Notes: a model not told the origin generated them from the sequence alone. Positions 1 through 9,420 are shown, numbered from the stretch's first letter. The stretch: DNA of 64,000 nucleotides from Actinopolyspora mzabensis (GCF_900101095.1 NZ_FNFM01000012.1:124001-188000), one strand, 5' to 3'. Numbers and translations: made by a program.

Positions 1-45
1 CCGGTCGGTCGCACGTTCAACGGTGCCGCGCGAGTTTCCGTGAGA

Positions 46-207
46 TCACTTGACGAGGTCGGCACGCCAGCGTCCGATCTCGGTGAACCAGGAGCGCGGC
101 TGCCACGTGGAATCGATCCCGGCGTGGTCCGGCCCGGAAACCTCGGTTTCTTCTGGCGATCGGACCTCGGAAGAGACCGTCTCGCTCTGAACGTCCTGCT
201 CGCGCAT
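46..207 (-). CDS. Small hypothetical protein, possible peptide precursor
   Basis: A 53-residue ORF read leftward from an ATG at 207, with G/C-rich third positions as expected of a real gene here. The N-terminal half is acidic (many Glu and Asp, Ser/Thr-rich) and the C-terminal third is Trp/Arg-rich (WQPRSWFTEIGRWRADLVK). An acidic leader followed by an aromatic tail is the shape of many ribosomal peptide precursors, but no modifying enzyme is visible because the gene points out of the window. Purine-rich stretches (GGGAG, GTGAG) lie upstream of the ATG. No family recognised; it could equally be an ordinary small acidic protein. Confidence 0.4.
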   Translation of the reverse strand: MREQDVQSETVSSEVRSPEETEVSGPDHAGIDSTWQPRSWFTEIGRWRADLVK

Positions 208-1805
208 CGTCGTCTCACCACTCCCAGGGCGGTCGGCCGCGACCGCCGAGCACCTGCCCCGGGCTCCGGCGGTCACAGTTCGTTGGCTCCGCCAACGATG
301 CGGACGAAATCGCGGTAGCACAAGTGAATCTTTCTACATTATCTGGTAGCAAAACTTCAATTTTGATTTCGTGCTGGTCACGCCGTCGACACAGGTGGAG
401 CACCCGGCGGGACGCCTCCGTTCGGAATGCGGATGACACGGCTGCCCACTCACCGCACCCGAGCCGGAGGCCGCCACGGAGAGCAGCCGAGCCAACCGCA
501 CGGGATGCGCCCGGTAACCGCTCCCCTGCACACCCGCGCCGAGAGCAGGCGCCCGAGCTGTACCCGATATGCGGAGAATTCGGTTCGGAATACGAGGGGA
601 CGGATTCACGCATCCGCTGCCACCCCTCCGGATCCTCCGGGGAGCTGTAGGATTTTCGGTTCGAATCCAACCAACAGGAATAACGATTCGATACCGGAAG
701 CGTCGCAGGGGGGTTCTGCAGCCCAAAAACGGACAGCATTCCGCCGCCCGAACAGCCACGTGATGCGCGGCAAACACATCGAAACACTGCCGAGAAGAAC
801 GTCGCAACGGGAGCACTCCATCCCGCATCACGTGGATCGCCTTTCGTCCCCAAGCCGCGACCGTGTGGAAATCGGGCTCGATGACTCATCGAAATCTGCC
901 GCGGACCTGCGCGACGAGCTCTTCACGGAAAGTCCGCTCGGTAGATCAGCGCGTGGGATACTTGCCGACTCTCACCGCTGGAGACCGGATGCCGGGTTAA
1001 TCACCACGCCGTCTCGGAAGTCCCTCCCGAATGGAGATTCGGGAGAAGCCGCGGTAGTGCTGAGCGCGCCAGGGTTACTCGCGGAATGGCACGCCCGGCG
1101 GTCGGTTACCGGCACGCGAGTCGGAGCCTCGCCGCACTACGGACACATCCAGTAACCAACTGAGCCACGTGCCCAGTGTCCGTGCGATGGGGTCGACTCA
1201 CGCACCGGAACCACTCGACCGAATCAGGATGAACAGACGAACCAACCCGAGGTCCTCGAAGCCCGCTCGGTCCTGCGAGGATCCCGAGAGGGATGTTCGG
1301 TACTTCCGACACAGGAAGCGCCACGCCGGTCGGCTAGCCAACGAAAAACATCAGCCGGAAAAGAAACGATCGCTGATCGTCGTCGCACGCGCCCCCACGT
1401 CTGATCCTGACCGATGATGCGCGGTGTTCATCCGGACGGTAAATGTGTTCTCCCTGTAACCAGCGATGCTATAAACCGTGCAACATATGTTTACACCTCC
1501 TTCGCGGAATCACGCTGTTCCACCGTGCTCTCCGGTCAGCCATGCCCCGGCCAACGCCCGTTCCGACCAAAGCAAGGTCGAACCGGCACCGGTACCGACG
1601 AACACTACGGAAAGCTCGCATCGCACTCGCTGATCAAAAGCTTATACACCGAATGTGGACCTCGACAAACGCTCACTCCGGGAAACACACGAACGAGCTA
1701 CTAACACCGTAACGAAGATCCGGGGGCATCGCCCGGACAAAAATGACGAAATTAATTCACAACGCGGCGTAGTGCCTCCCCCGCGGCTCACCGACCGGGG
1801 GCATG

Positions 1806-1843
1806 CCCACTTCACGGCTCGACCCCACTTCACGGCTCGACCC
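1806..1843. repeat. Two-copy 18-bp direct tandem repeat
   Basis: The unit ccacttcacggctcgacc occurs twice in direct succession with an 18-bp period. It lies in non-coding DNA; no function is evident. Confidence 0.7.
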
Positions 1844-1986
1844 GAGCTCCGAATCAGAGCCGACCACTACGTGTAGAGCGGCTCTTCGCGGGATACCCGA
1901 ATGGACAGGTCATTGGTGTGCCCGGGCCATACCTGGCCGAGGGATGCGGGGTTGAACCCACAGCCACGTCTTCCCGGGGATACACG

Positions 1987-2021
1987 GGGTGTTCTCGTTC
2001 GAACCAGCAGCGGGAACACCC
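1987..2021. repeat. Inverted repeat hairpin
   Basis: Arms gggtgttctcg (1987-1997) and cgggaacaccc (2011-2021) form 11 pairs including one G-T wobble, around a 13-nt loop. There is no T-run, so a classical terminator is uncertain. Confidence 0.45.
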
Positions 2022-2420
2022 TTCCTTCACCACGGGGCCGACTCCTTCACCACGGGCCCGGCCCGACGAGGTCCCTGCCAAGACCCGCCCCCCCCTGCTG
2101 CGACCGCTCCCTGCCGTGGCACGTCCCGTTCCGGCACGCCGCGACGGGAACTCCGCGACCGAACCGGGTGAGGCGGCTCACGAGCGCTCCGGTGAGATGT
2201 GCTCCACCGGCGTGGTGGTTGCTATACTCGTCGCAGGTTGAGCAGTCAGCCGGACCACATTCCAGCTTGGATCACGTCCGAGCAGGGTGTCGTTGGATCC
2301 AGGCTCGTAGGACTGCCTTCACGGCCGGGCACGGGCTCAGGCCTCACCTCGATCGGTTCCGCTTCGGGCTCTCACGCCTGGGTCGACGACACACGTCGAT
2401 GCAGGAAAGAGGAGAAGCCA

Positions 2421-2942
2421 ATGACGCCCACACCGTTCGAACAACACCCCGTTTCCCCCGGTTCGGACCCGTTCACACCCCTGGTACCCGAACCCGCCCG
2501 GCAGGAGCCGGTCGAGCGTCCCGAGAAGCTGCGGCTGCGAGTCACACGACCGGGGCCGAACGCCATTCTGCTCACCGCTGCCGGCGAGGTGGATTCCACC
2601 ACTGTGACGCGGTTCCGAGAAGTGCTCCTTCCTCGGCTGTCGGCCACCGCCCGGCTCCTGGTCGTCGATCTCGGTGCGGTGGAGTTCCTCAGCGTTCCCG
2701 GCCTGGAACTGTTGCGCTACGCTCACTCCCAGGCATTCAACCGGGGTATGCTGCTGCGATTGGTCGTGAACACGCACGCGGTTCGGCGAGCGATGTGGCA
2801 GACGGGACTGGACACCGTGTTGGAGAACCATCCGACGGTGGCATCGGCGCTGGAAGCCGTCCCGGAGGAACGAGTGCCCGAAGGGGTTGCTTCCACCGGA
2901 ATCGCCGAGTCCCCCGGAAGCGTTTTGAACGGCGAACGGTAA
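2421..2942 (+). CDS. STAS-domain anti-sigma factor antagonist-like protein
   Basis: A 173-residue protein with an ATG preceded by AGGAAAGAGGAG, an excellent ribosome binding site that overrides longer upstream starts. Residues about 45-145 form a STAS domain: an extended strand pair (AILLTAAGEVDSTT) and the characteristic DLGAVEFLSVPGLELL segment. STAS proteins of the SpoIIAA/RsbV type bind anti-sigma kinases when unphosphorylated. Here the residue just before the conserved Gly, normally the phosphoacceptor Ser/Thr, is Pro and the one before it is Val, so regulation by phosphorylation looks unlikely. N- and C-terminal extensions are Pro/Glu-rich and probably disordered. The next gene is another stress-type regulator. 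Partner anti-sigma factor not in window. Confidence 0.85.
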   Translation: MTPTPFEQHPVSPGSDPFTPLVPEPARQEPVERPEKLRLRVTRPGPNAILLTAAGEVDSTTVTRFREVLLPRLSATARLLVVDLGAVEFLSVPGLELLRYAHSQAFNRGMLLRLVVNTHAVRRAMWQTGLDTVLENHPTVASALEAVPEERVPEGVASTGIAESPGSVLNGER

Positions 2943-3116
2943 CGGGAACCGCCAACTGGGTAACCGCCAACCGGTAACCGGCTGCCGGTTTCGCTGCCAC
3001 GGGACTTCCGCATCCGTGTGCACCCTCTCGCGTGCCGAGCGCACGCGGCTCCCCGCGAGCATCACGGCCGCGCAAGTAGGATCGGTCTCGGCTAGCTCAC
3101 GGCAAGGAAGGCCCGA

Positions 3117-3872
3117 ATGCAGCAGTATCCGACGCAGGACACGGAGTGGCAGGCCCAGCTGGAGGAGATCACCGGGGCCCTGGAAACCGTGACCGAGTCC
3201 ATGGAACGCGAGGAGAAACTCGAGGAACTGCTGAGTCGGGTCTGCCAACAGGTGTTGCGCGCCGTACCGGATGTGGACATGGCGGGAATCACACTGCACC
3301 GGGAGAACGGGCCGGAAACCTTCGTCTGTACCGACGAGCGGGCTGTCGAGGTCGATGCGGAGCAGTACCGGGCGGGCAACGGACCTGCGCTGCACTCCGC
3401 CAAAACCGGAAAAATCGTGCGGGTCGAACTCACCGAGGCGAAGGAGCGCTGGCCGGAGTTCACCAGCGCGGCCACCGAGGCGGGACTCGGCAGCTACCTG
3501 TCCGCGCCGTTGTTCATCGACCACGAGTACCAGGGGGCCATGAACCTCTACTCGCGGCGGGAGCACGGCTACCGCGAGCTGGACGCGACCGTGCTGGATC
3601 TCTACACCACCGCGGTCGAGGGTTATCTGCGCACCTGGCAGCGCTATCTGGCCACTCGAAGACTCACCGAGCAGTTACGCACCGCCCTGGAGTCGCGTCC
3701 GGCGATCGATCAGGCCAAGGGTATCCTCATGGTGCTGCACAACTGCAGCGCGGAACAGGCCTTCGCCACCCTGGTCGACTATTCCCAGCGCAGCAACACC
3801 AAACTCCGCGAGGTCGCCGAGCGTATGATCAATGAGGCGGTCGGCTCAGCGAGCTTCGACAAGTCCGGGTGA
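3117..3872 (+). CDS. GAF and ANTAR domain RNA-binding antiterminator
   Basis: A 251-residue protein. Residues about 30-165 are a GAF sensory domain, and about 175-240 an ANTAR domain (TALESRPAIDQAKGILM, then AFATLVDYSQRSNTKLREVAE). ANTAR domains bind paired RNA hairpins and prevent transcription termination; GAF-ANTAR proteins are common in actinobacteria as soluble sensors. The ATG follows GGCAAGGAAGG. It lies 174 bp after the STAS gene on the same strand and may be part of a stress-response group, but an independent promoter is possible. The ligand of the GAF domain cannot be inferred. Confidence 0.9.
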   Translation: MQQYPTQDTEWQAQLEEITGALETVTESMEREEKLEELLSRVCQQVLRAVPDVDMAGITLHRENGPETFVCTDERAVEVDAEQYRAGNGPALHSAKTGKIVRVELTEAKERWPEFTSAATEAGLGSYLSAPLFIDHEYQGAMNLYSRREHGYRELDATVLDLYTTAVEGYLRTWQRYLATRRLTEQLRTALESRPAIDQAKGILMVLHNCSAEQAFATLVDYSQRSNTKLREVAERMINEAVGSASFDKSG

Positions 3873-3987
3873 ACCGCACGCCCGCGCCGTCACGGGCACT
3901 TCGGGTGCGCGGGCCGCTCGGCCACTAGGTGGCGAAGGGTACCGACAGGCCACGTGGAACGGTTGACGACGATCGAAAGCGACGACG

Positions 3988-4827
3988 ATGAGGGTGCTGC
4001 TCGCCGGATGCGGTGATCTGGGTACGGAAGCCGGTCTGCGGTTCGCGGCAGCCGGGCACCAGGTGCTCGGTCTACGACGTACTCCGGAGCTGCTTCCCGA
4101 GGGTATCGAGGGGCAGGCCGTGGACCTCACCCGGGAGCGTCCCGCGGTGCCCGGCGACACCGACATCGTCGTCATCGTGCTCACCGCCGATCAGCGAACG
4201 GCCGCAGGGTATCGCTCGACGTATCTCGACGGGCTGAACAACGTGCTCGACGCGATCGACGAGGCGGGAGTCCGACCACGGATCCTGTTCGTGTCCTCCA
4301 CGGCGGTCTACGGCGACATCGACGGCCCGGTCGACGAGACCACTCCGACCGCGCCCGCCTCGGCGACGGCCGAGATGCTCGTGGCTGCCGAGGAGCGGCT
4401 GCACAGCAGGTTTCCCGAGGCGATCGCCCTACGGCTGGCGGGGATCTACGGTCCCGGCCGTACCTCGCTGCTCGACCGGGTTCGGGACGGCACCGCCACT
4501 GTGGATCCCACTCCGCGCTACACCAATCGCATCCACCGCGACGACGCTGCCTCGGCCATCGTGCATCTCACGACAGCGGTGGAGAACCCGGAACCGGTCT
4601 ACACGGGCGTGGACCACGAACCGGTCGACCGCGCCCGAATACTGCGTTTCCTCGCCGAGGAGCTCGGCACGGCTCCGCCCGCCGTACGTGACTCGGCGGC
4701 ACCGGGCGGCTCGGGCAAGCGGTGCCGCAACGATCGACTCCTCGAATCGGGATTCCGGTTCGCCTACCCCGACTACCGCGCGGGTTACCGGGCCGTGCTG
4801 GCCGGGCAGGGCACACGGCATCGTTGA
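3988..4827 (+). CDS. NAD-dependent epimerase/dehydratase (YeeZ-like SDR)
   Basis: A 279-residue extended short-chain dehydrogenase/reductase-like protein. The N-terminal Rossmann motif is LLAGCGDLG (GxGxxG type), followed by LFVSSTAVYGD, resembling the Ser of the SDR catalytic site, and a YGPG segment after LRLAGI. The expected YxxxK motif is not obvious: the segment at that place lacks a clear Tyr-x3-Lys, so it may be a binding protein or atypical enzyme, as seen in the YeeZ group. No strong Shine-Dalgarno sequence precedes the ATG. It is a single gene ending 105 bp before a convergent regulator. Substrate unknown. Confidence 0.75.
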   Translation: MRVLLAGCGDLGTEAGLRFAAAGHQVLGLRRTPELLPEGIEGQAVDLTRERPAVPGDTDIVVIVLTADQRTAAGYRSTYLDGLNNVLDAIDEAGVRPRILFVSSTAVYGDIDGPVDETTPTAPASATAEMLVAAEERLHSRFPEAIALRLAGIYGPGRTSLLDRVRDGTATVDPTPRYTNRIHRDDAASAIVHLTTAVENPEPVYTGVDHEPVDRARILRFLAEELGTAPPAVRDSAAPGGSGKRCRNDRLLESGFRFAYPDYRAGYRAVLAGQGTRHR

Positions 4828-4932
4828 CTCGGGGGCGACGCGTTACGGGCCTCGTGGCGGGTCGTCCGGCCCCGGCCGCCTCACGTGGCGCCGTGCGGAC
4901 CCGACCGAACGGTGTTTCGGCTGGTCTCGGGC

Positions 4933-7305
4933 TCACTCCAGGGCGAGCAGGGCACGGCGCGTCTCGGCACACATGCCCGCTTGTCCCGCACCCTCGAAGT
5001 AACCAGCGGCCAGGGAGTAGTACTCCCGAGCGGAAGCAATCCTGCCCTGTTGCTGCTGCGACCACCCCGAGGCGCGACACGCGTGGCCCGCACCCTCGGC
5101 GTCGTCGAGCGCGTCGAAACGGTTCCTGGAGAGTTCGAGGAGGCTCTCGGCCTCCGAGTACCGATGTGTCCTGACGTGGAGCACGCCACGCTGTTGGAGC
5201 AGGATCGCCTCGGTGCGCGCGTCGACGCGTCCCAGGGCGACGCGGTTCAGCCGTTCCCAGTCCCCGAAGCGAGCTCGGAGGTCACAGTAGGCAGCCGAGG
5301 CGATAACCAGACCGTGCGCCTGCTCGTGCAGTCCGAGCTCCGCGCTCTGCAACACTCCCGCTCGCAGGACGGGCCACTCGACCTCGAACCACAGTTCCGG
5401 ATCGCGTAACAACCGGCCCGACAGAGTCGCGTTGCACGGCTCGTGGCGACGAGGGAGGGGTTCGAAGAGCGGAACCCGACGCGGCAGCGAACGGGCTGCC
5501 CGGGCGGCGAGATCCCACCAGAGATCGAACATCCGCAGGAACGGTTCTCGAACGTCCGCTTCCGCGACGAGTTCACGAGCGAGAACACCGAACAGCTCGG
5601 GCACGCGGTAGCGTGCCTGACCGAGCCGGTCCCGCCCGACGCAGTCGACGAGCCGTTCGTCGACCAGTGTCTCCAACACGTCCTCGGCGGTGTCGCGATC
5701 ACGGGCGAGCAACGGAGCAGCCACCCACCGGGGGAAATCGGGAATCCTTAACAGAGCGAACAGCCGAAACGCACGGCGACGGGGTTCGTCCAGCCTCTCG
5801 TAGCAGGACGCCAGCCTGGCCCGCACGTCCAGGTCGCTCACGTTCAGTTCGTCGAGTCTGCGTGATTCCTCGGAAAGCCTGCTCGCGAGCTTCCTCAACC
5901 TCCAGTGTGGGCGTGCGAGCAGCCGCGCCGTGGCAGCGCGTAACGCCAACGGGAGGTAGCCGCAAAGCCGCACGATCTCGGAGGCCGCTGCGGCCTCCGC
6001 ACGCACGCGCGCCTCGCCGACGGCCCCTTCCAGCAGACTCAGGGCTTCCCGCTCCGGAAACACTTCGAGCGATACCCGATGCGCCGCTTCCAGTCCTGCC
6101 AACGGGGTGCGACCGGTGAGCAGGGCGACCGAGTCGGTGGTGTTGGGAAGCAACGGACGTACCTGCTCCTCGTCACTCACCTCGTCCAAGACGAGCAGGA
6201 CACGCAGGTTCGCCACCCTGTCGCGGTAGAGTTCGACGAGTTCCTCCACCTCCCCGGAGGATTCCGGCACGACGCCGAGGCCTCGCAGCAGCCTTCCGAG
6301 AGCCTCGGCAGTGCTCATCGGGACACGTTCGGCCCCACGCAGGTTCAGGTACAGCTGACCGTCCGGATAACTCCGACGTACGAGATGCGCGGTGTGGATG
6401 GCCAAGGTGGTCTTGCCCACGCCGGCGGTGCCGGTGATCGTGCACGTCCGGCCGCTCGATTCCAGGAGGGGGCCCAGTCTCGCGACCTCGCGGGTTCTGC
6501 CGGTGAAGTCCGCGATAGCGGGTGGAAGTCGTGCCGGGACCGACCGCGGCGCGTGCCGCTCACCGGAATCGGTCAGGATCTTCAGGTGCAGTTCGCGCAG
6601 TTCGGTGTTGGGATCCACTCCCAGCTGGGTCTCGAGAACCGTGCTGGCTCGCTGGTAGGTGTCCAATGCCTGCGCCGGCTGTCCGGAACGGTGCAACGCG
6701 AGCATCAGTTGTGCCCAGAAACGTTCCCGCAGCGGATGTTCGATCACCAGTGTTCGCAGCTGGTCGATGACGCGGTGGTGGTTGCCGCGGGCCAGCTCGA
6801 GTTCGTTTCGTCGCTCGACGGTCTCGAGGCGGAGTTCGTCGAGCGACTCCGTTTCGATCCAGTCCGGCCGCCGCGAGGACACGTCGGCGAGTGGACGGCC
6901 CCGCCAGAGTGCGAGTGCCTCTCCGAGCAGTCGGAGTTCTTCGGCGGTATCGCCGTGCTGCTCGGAACGAGCGGCCGCAGCACGCAGCGCGTGGAACCGG
7001 CCGAGATCGAACCGCTCGACCGAGGGGGTGATCGAGTAACCACCGGGAACGGTGCGGATGAGTCGCCGATCATCGAGCCGGCGTCTGAGGCGCATCACAT
7101 GGGTCTGCAGCCTGGCCCTGGCATTGTCGGTGACGTGCTCGCCCCAGAGGTGTTCGATCAGTTCCTCCGCCGGGACGCTCCGGTCGGCACGCAGCAGCAG
7201 CACGGCGAGCAGGACTCGCTGCGCTGCGGACCGCAGGGGCACGACTTCCCCGTCGCGACGTATCCGAAGGGGACCGAGAACGGAAAAGTCCCATGAGGGA
7301 GACAT
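4933..7305 (-). CDS. AfsR/SARP-family transcriptional regulator with NB-ARC and TPR region
   Basis: A 790-residue regulator. The start was set at the ATG at 7305 because GAAAGGAC precedes it and the protein then begins with the usual SARP sequence (FSVLGPLRIRRDG). Residues 5-95 are an OmpR-type winged helix, about 95-245 the bacterial transcriptional activation (BTAD) domain, then an NB-ARC ATPase with Walker A ITGTAGVGKTTLA and Walker B-like LLVLDEVS, and a C-terminal helical region resembling TPRs. SARPs activate antibiotic clusters or act as global regulators; AfsR-type proteins combine exactly these modules. No biosynthetic cluster is adjacent, so the target is unknown. It is divergent from the secreted M23 peptidase, which could be one target. 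Confidence 0.9.
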   Translation of the reverse strand: MSPSWDFSVLGPLRIRRDGEVVPLRSAAQRVLLAVLLLRADRSVPAEELIEHLWGEHVTDNARARLQTHVMRLRRRLDDRRLIRTVPGGYSITPSVERFDLGRFHALRAAAARSEQHGDTAEELRLLGEALALWRGRPLADVSSRRPDWIETESLDELRLETVERRNELELARGNHHRVIDQLRTLVIEHPLRERFWAQLMLALHRSGQPAQALDTYQRASTVLETQLGVDPNTELRELHLKILTDSGERHAPRSVPARLPPAIADFTGRTREVARLGPLLESSGRTCTITGTAGVGKTTLAIHTAHLVRRSYPDGQLYLNLRGAERVPMSTAEALGRLLRGLGVVPESSGEVEELVELYRDRVANLRVLLVLDEVSDEEQVRPLLPNTTDSVALLTGRTPLAGLEAAHRVSLEVFPEREALSLLEGAVGEARVRAEAAAASEIVRLCGYLPLALRAATARLLARPHWRLRKLASRLSEESRRLDELNVSDLDVRARLASCYERLDEPRRRAFRLFALLRIPDFPRWVAAPLLARDRDTAEDVLETLVDERLVDCVGRDRLGQARYRVPELFGVLARELVAEADVREPFLRMFDLWWDLAARAARSLPRRVPLFEPLPRRHEPCNATLSGRLLRDPELWFEVEWPVLRAGVLQSAELGLHEQAHGLVIASAAYCDLRARFGDWERLNRVALGRVDARTEAILLQQRGVLHVRTHRYSEAESLLELSRNRFDALDDAEGAGHACRASGWSQQQQGRIASAREYYSLAAGYFEGAGQAGMCAETRRALLALE

Positions 7306-7802
7306 CACGACTGTCCTTTCAGGAGCGAACCGTGCGAGCTCGGTCAGTCTAGCCACCCGGGAGGTGACACCGGACTGTCAGCGAATCGTGGTAAGCAACG
7401 CTTCTACCTGGTCTTTTCCGCTAAAAACCTTTGAACGTCACCGGCGGCACCGATTCCGCGGCGCGGCGGTCGAACGCGCGGTGTCAGGAATTCGCCAGTG
7501 CATCACGACATGCTTCCGCCAGTCGGTCGGCAGGGGTACCGACAGGATCGAGCCGAAGGAGACAGCTGGTGTCCGGCAGTACGACCCTGGGCCGCATCAC
7601 CGGAGCGGTCGGGGGAGCGCGACGCTGGGCTCCGAATCGGCTGATGCCCGCACGAGCCTGCGGTGCTGAGGCGGACCAGGACTCTCGAGGCAGCACCATC
7701 TTCGCACCGCGACGGTCCACGTCGCCGTGCGGTACGGCCGCGGCGACCAGCAGGCAAGGCGTCGCCGACCGATCGGTTGAACGAACGCGGAGGAAGAGCA
7801 CA
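7306..7802. other. Divergent intergenic region between SARP regulator and M23 peptidase
   Basis: About 500 bp without a supported gene. It must hold the promoters of the leftward regulator and the rightward peptidase. A locally AT-richer stretch sits near 7400-7435. No clear operator repeat was identified by eye. Confidence 0.5.
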
Positions 7803-8651
7803 GTGAAACTCAGCAAACTCGCCTCGGCAGGCTTCGGCCTACTGCTCGGGCTCGGTGTCCTCACGGTGGGAACGGAGGAGGCCGAGGCCGCGACGAACTT
7901 CCAGATGCCGTTCCCGTGTGGTCAGACCTGGCAGGGACAGACCCGCAGCGGACACAGTCCGCAGAACGCGGTCGACCTCAACCGGGCCAACGACTACGGC
8001 GACACCGTGGTGGCTTCGGCTTCCGGCACGGTCAGCCGGGTGGCGAACGAGGGCAACACCAGTTACGGCAGATGGATCGAGATCGACCACGGCGGCGGAT
8101 GGACCACCCGCTACGCGCACCTGTCGGTGCAACGCGTGCCCGTCGGGGAGAACGTGGCGCAGGGCGAGACGATCGGTGACGTCGGCAACTCCGGTGGCTC
8201 AACCGGCTCGCACCTGCACTTCGAGGAGCGTTACAACGGTTCTGCCCAGCGCATCGACTGGAACGGCAGCCGAATCCACTACTTCGGCAGCCGCGACTAC
8301 ACGAGCCGCAACTGCGGAGGCGGCGGCAACCCCTACACCGCCGGGGAAGTCTGCGGCGACGGTTACGAACAGATCGACTCGCACGCACTCGGCAGCGCCG
8401 CGCGGATACACCTGATGTACAACAGCTCCAACGGGAAGAACTGCGTGGTCACGCTCAAGACCAGCGACATCGGTACAGCCACGTCCACCTCGGCCTTCCT
8501 CGAGGTGGCGGGCGGCAGCAGATCCACCGACTCGGGTAACTACGGCTACTACGCCGGGCCGGTGCGCGAGTACGCTCCGGGCACCTGCGTGCAGTGGGGC
8601 GGCTCCGCCGGATCCGAGTCGTACACGAGTCCGTTCGAGCACTGCGGCTGA
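7803..8651 (+). CDS. Secreted M23-family metallopeptidase
   Basis: A 282-residue protein from GTG at 7803, chosen because CGGAGGAAGAGCACA precedes it and a signal peptide follows immediately (MKLSKLASAGFGLLLGLGVL, cleavage near AEA-AT at about residue 29). The LytM-type zinc peptidase core is at about 35-155: GHSPQNAVDL supplies His and Asp ligands, YAHLS lies near the active site, and HLHFE is the HxH ligand pair. M23 enzymes cut peptidoglycan cross-bridges or glycine-rich peptides. The C-terminal about 110 residues with four Cys form an extra domain, perhaps for wall or substrate binding. It is followed by a strong hairpin terminator. Confidence 0.9.
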   Translation: MKLSKLASAGFGLLLGLGVLTVGTEEAEAATNFQMPFPCGQTWQGQTRSGHSPQNAVDLNRANDYGDTVVASASGTVSRVANEGNTSYGRWIEIDHGGGWTTRYAHLSVQRVPVGENVAQGETIGDVGNSGGSTGSHLHFEERYNGSAQRIDWNGSRIHYFGSRDYTSRNCGGGGNPYTAGEVCGDGYEQIDSHALGSAARIHLMYNSSNGKNCVVTLKTSDIGTATSTSAFLEVAGGSRSTDSGNYGYYAGPVREYAPGTCVQWGGSAGSESYTSPFEHCG

Positions 8652-8675
8652 CGGAACGGGCGGCGCCTGCTCGAG

Positions 8676-8707
8676 AACGGCACCGGACTTCGTGGTCCGG
8701 TGCCGTT
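8676..8707 (+). terminator. Hairpin terminator after the M23 peptidase
   Basis: A perfect 12-bp stem aacggcaccgga / tccggtgccgtt around an 8-nt loop, 24 nt after the peptidase stop. There is no long T-tract, as is usual for actinomycete terminators. Confidence 0.75.
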
Positions 8708-8819
8708 GTCCGGGGAAGCACGTCTCCGGCCCGGATCGAAGTCAGCGAACCACCGATGTCGCGGAATGGCTACTCGAGGTCGTACCGTCCGCGGCGCGCG
8801 CAGGCGGGATGTTCCAGCG

Positions 8820-8867
8820 GACGAACCGCTCGGGAGCGGGGCGGACGAACCGCTCGGGAGCGGGGCG
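8820..8867. repeat. Two-copy 24-bp tandem repeat
   Basis: The unit gacgaaccgctcgggagcgg plus ggcg is repeated exactly twice (8820-8843, 8844-8867) and followed by a partial third start. Each unit contains the internal inverted repeat ccgctc/gagcgg. It lies in the gap between convergent genes. Confidence 0.7.
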
Positions 8868-8894
8868 GCCGAACCTCCACCACCGCTGAGCCGC

Positions 8895-9368
8895 TCATAT
8901 TTCACGTTCGTAGTACAGCATCCGCGTCTCAGGATGCCCAGCGCGTTCGAGGTTGGTGAAACCGTACTTCTCGTACAGGTTTCGTGCCGCCGTGTCGTTC
9001 TGGGCCGTGCCCAGCTCCATCGTGGCCGCGCCACGCCGGCGGGCGAGATGGATCGCACCGCTGAGGACCGCGGTTCCGTAACCCCGCCCACGGTACTCGG
9101 GCACCACGTAGAACTCCTCGAGCAGGCACACCGGATCCGCGGTGAACAGGTGATCGCGGAAACGGAGTTGAGCCACTCCCACATGACGTGGACCGGCGAG
9201 CACGAAAACGCTGGCCTCCGACGCAACATGGGCGCGCACCCGCTCGGCCAGTGGTCCCGCGCCCGGCGTGTACTCGTCGAACTCGCGCTGGAAACGATCG
9301 AGCAGTCCGGCTATCTCGTCGGCCTCGGCCTCACCACCTGGTCGGCAACCCGTCTCCGAGGGGATCAT
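8895..9368 (-). CDS. GNAT-family N-acetyltransferase
   Basis: A 157-residue protein, starting at the ATG at 9368 because longer upstream frames overlap the preceding gene. GNAT motifs are clear: a VFVLAG..HVGVAQLRF strand pair, LEEFYVVPEYRGRGYGTAVL (motif A with the RGxGYG acetyl-CoA pyrophosphate loop), then ATMELGTAQNDTAARNLYEKYGF (motif B). It transfers an acetyl group from acetyl-CoA to an unknown amine. It is the last gene of the leftward ESX-type operon, 52 bp after the WXG protein, so it may be cotranscribed, though a functional link is unproven. Confidence 0.85.
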   Translation of the reverse strand: MIPSETGCRPGGEAEADEIAGLLDRFQREFDEYTPGAGPLAERVRAHVASEASVFVLAGPRHVGVAQLRFRDHLFTADPVCLLEEFYVVPEYRGRGYGTAVLSGAIHLARRRGAATMELGTAQNDTAARNLYEKYGFTNLERAGHPETRMLYYEREI

Positions 9369-9420
9369 TCGGTCAGGATACGCGCCGACGAACCGATTCG
9401 GGACACGCGAAACGGACGAT

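Larger units (their letters stand above)
324..2220. other. Gene-poor stretch without a convincing CDS
   Basis: About 1.9 kb in which the open frames on both strands have random-looking composition and no recognisable domains. Base composition is visibly lower in GC around 1370-1760 than in flanking genes. It contains an 18-bp tandem duplication (1806-1843) and a hairpin (1987-2021). It may be decayed DNA or a long regulatory region between the leftward gene at 207 and the rightward gene at 2421. Confidence 0.5.

Noticed and set aside
655-680. tRNA-like T-arm sequence (ggttcgaatcc)
   Set aside because: The flanking bases do not form T, anticodon or acceptor stems; no cloverleaf can be drawn around it.
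427-1155. Long open frame of 242 codons on the + strand, and overlapping frames on the other strand
   Set aside because: Amino-acid composition is random (Arg/Pro/Ser-rich), no domain, no ribosome site, and third-position bias is absent.
2200-2228. Possible promoter tgctcc-N17-tatact before the STAS gene
   Set aside because: The -10 is good, but the -35 is poor and the start codon is almost 200 bp away; not strong enough to list.
1901-2420. 358-codon frame running into the STAS gene
   Set aside because: Its second half is an out-of-frame reading of the STAS gene and its first half has random composition.
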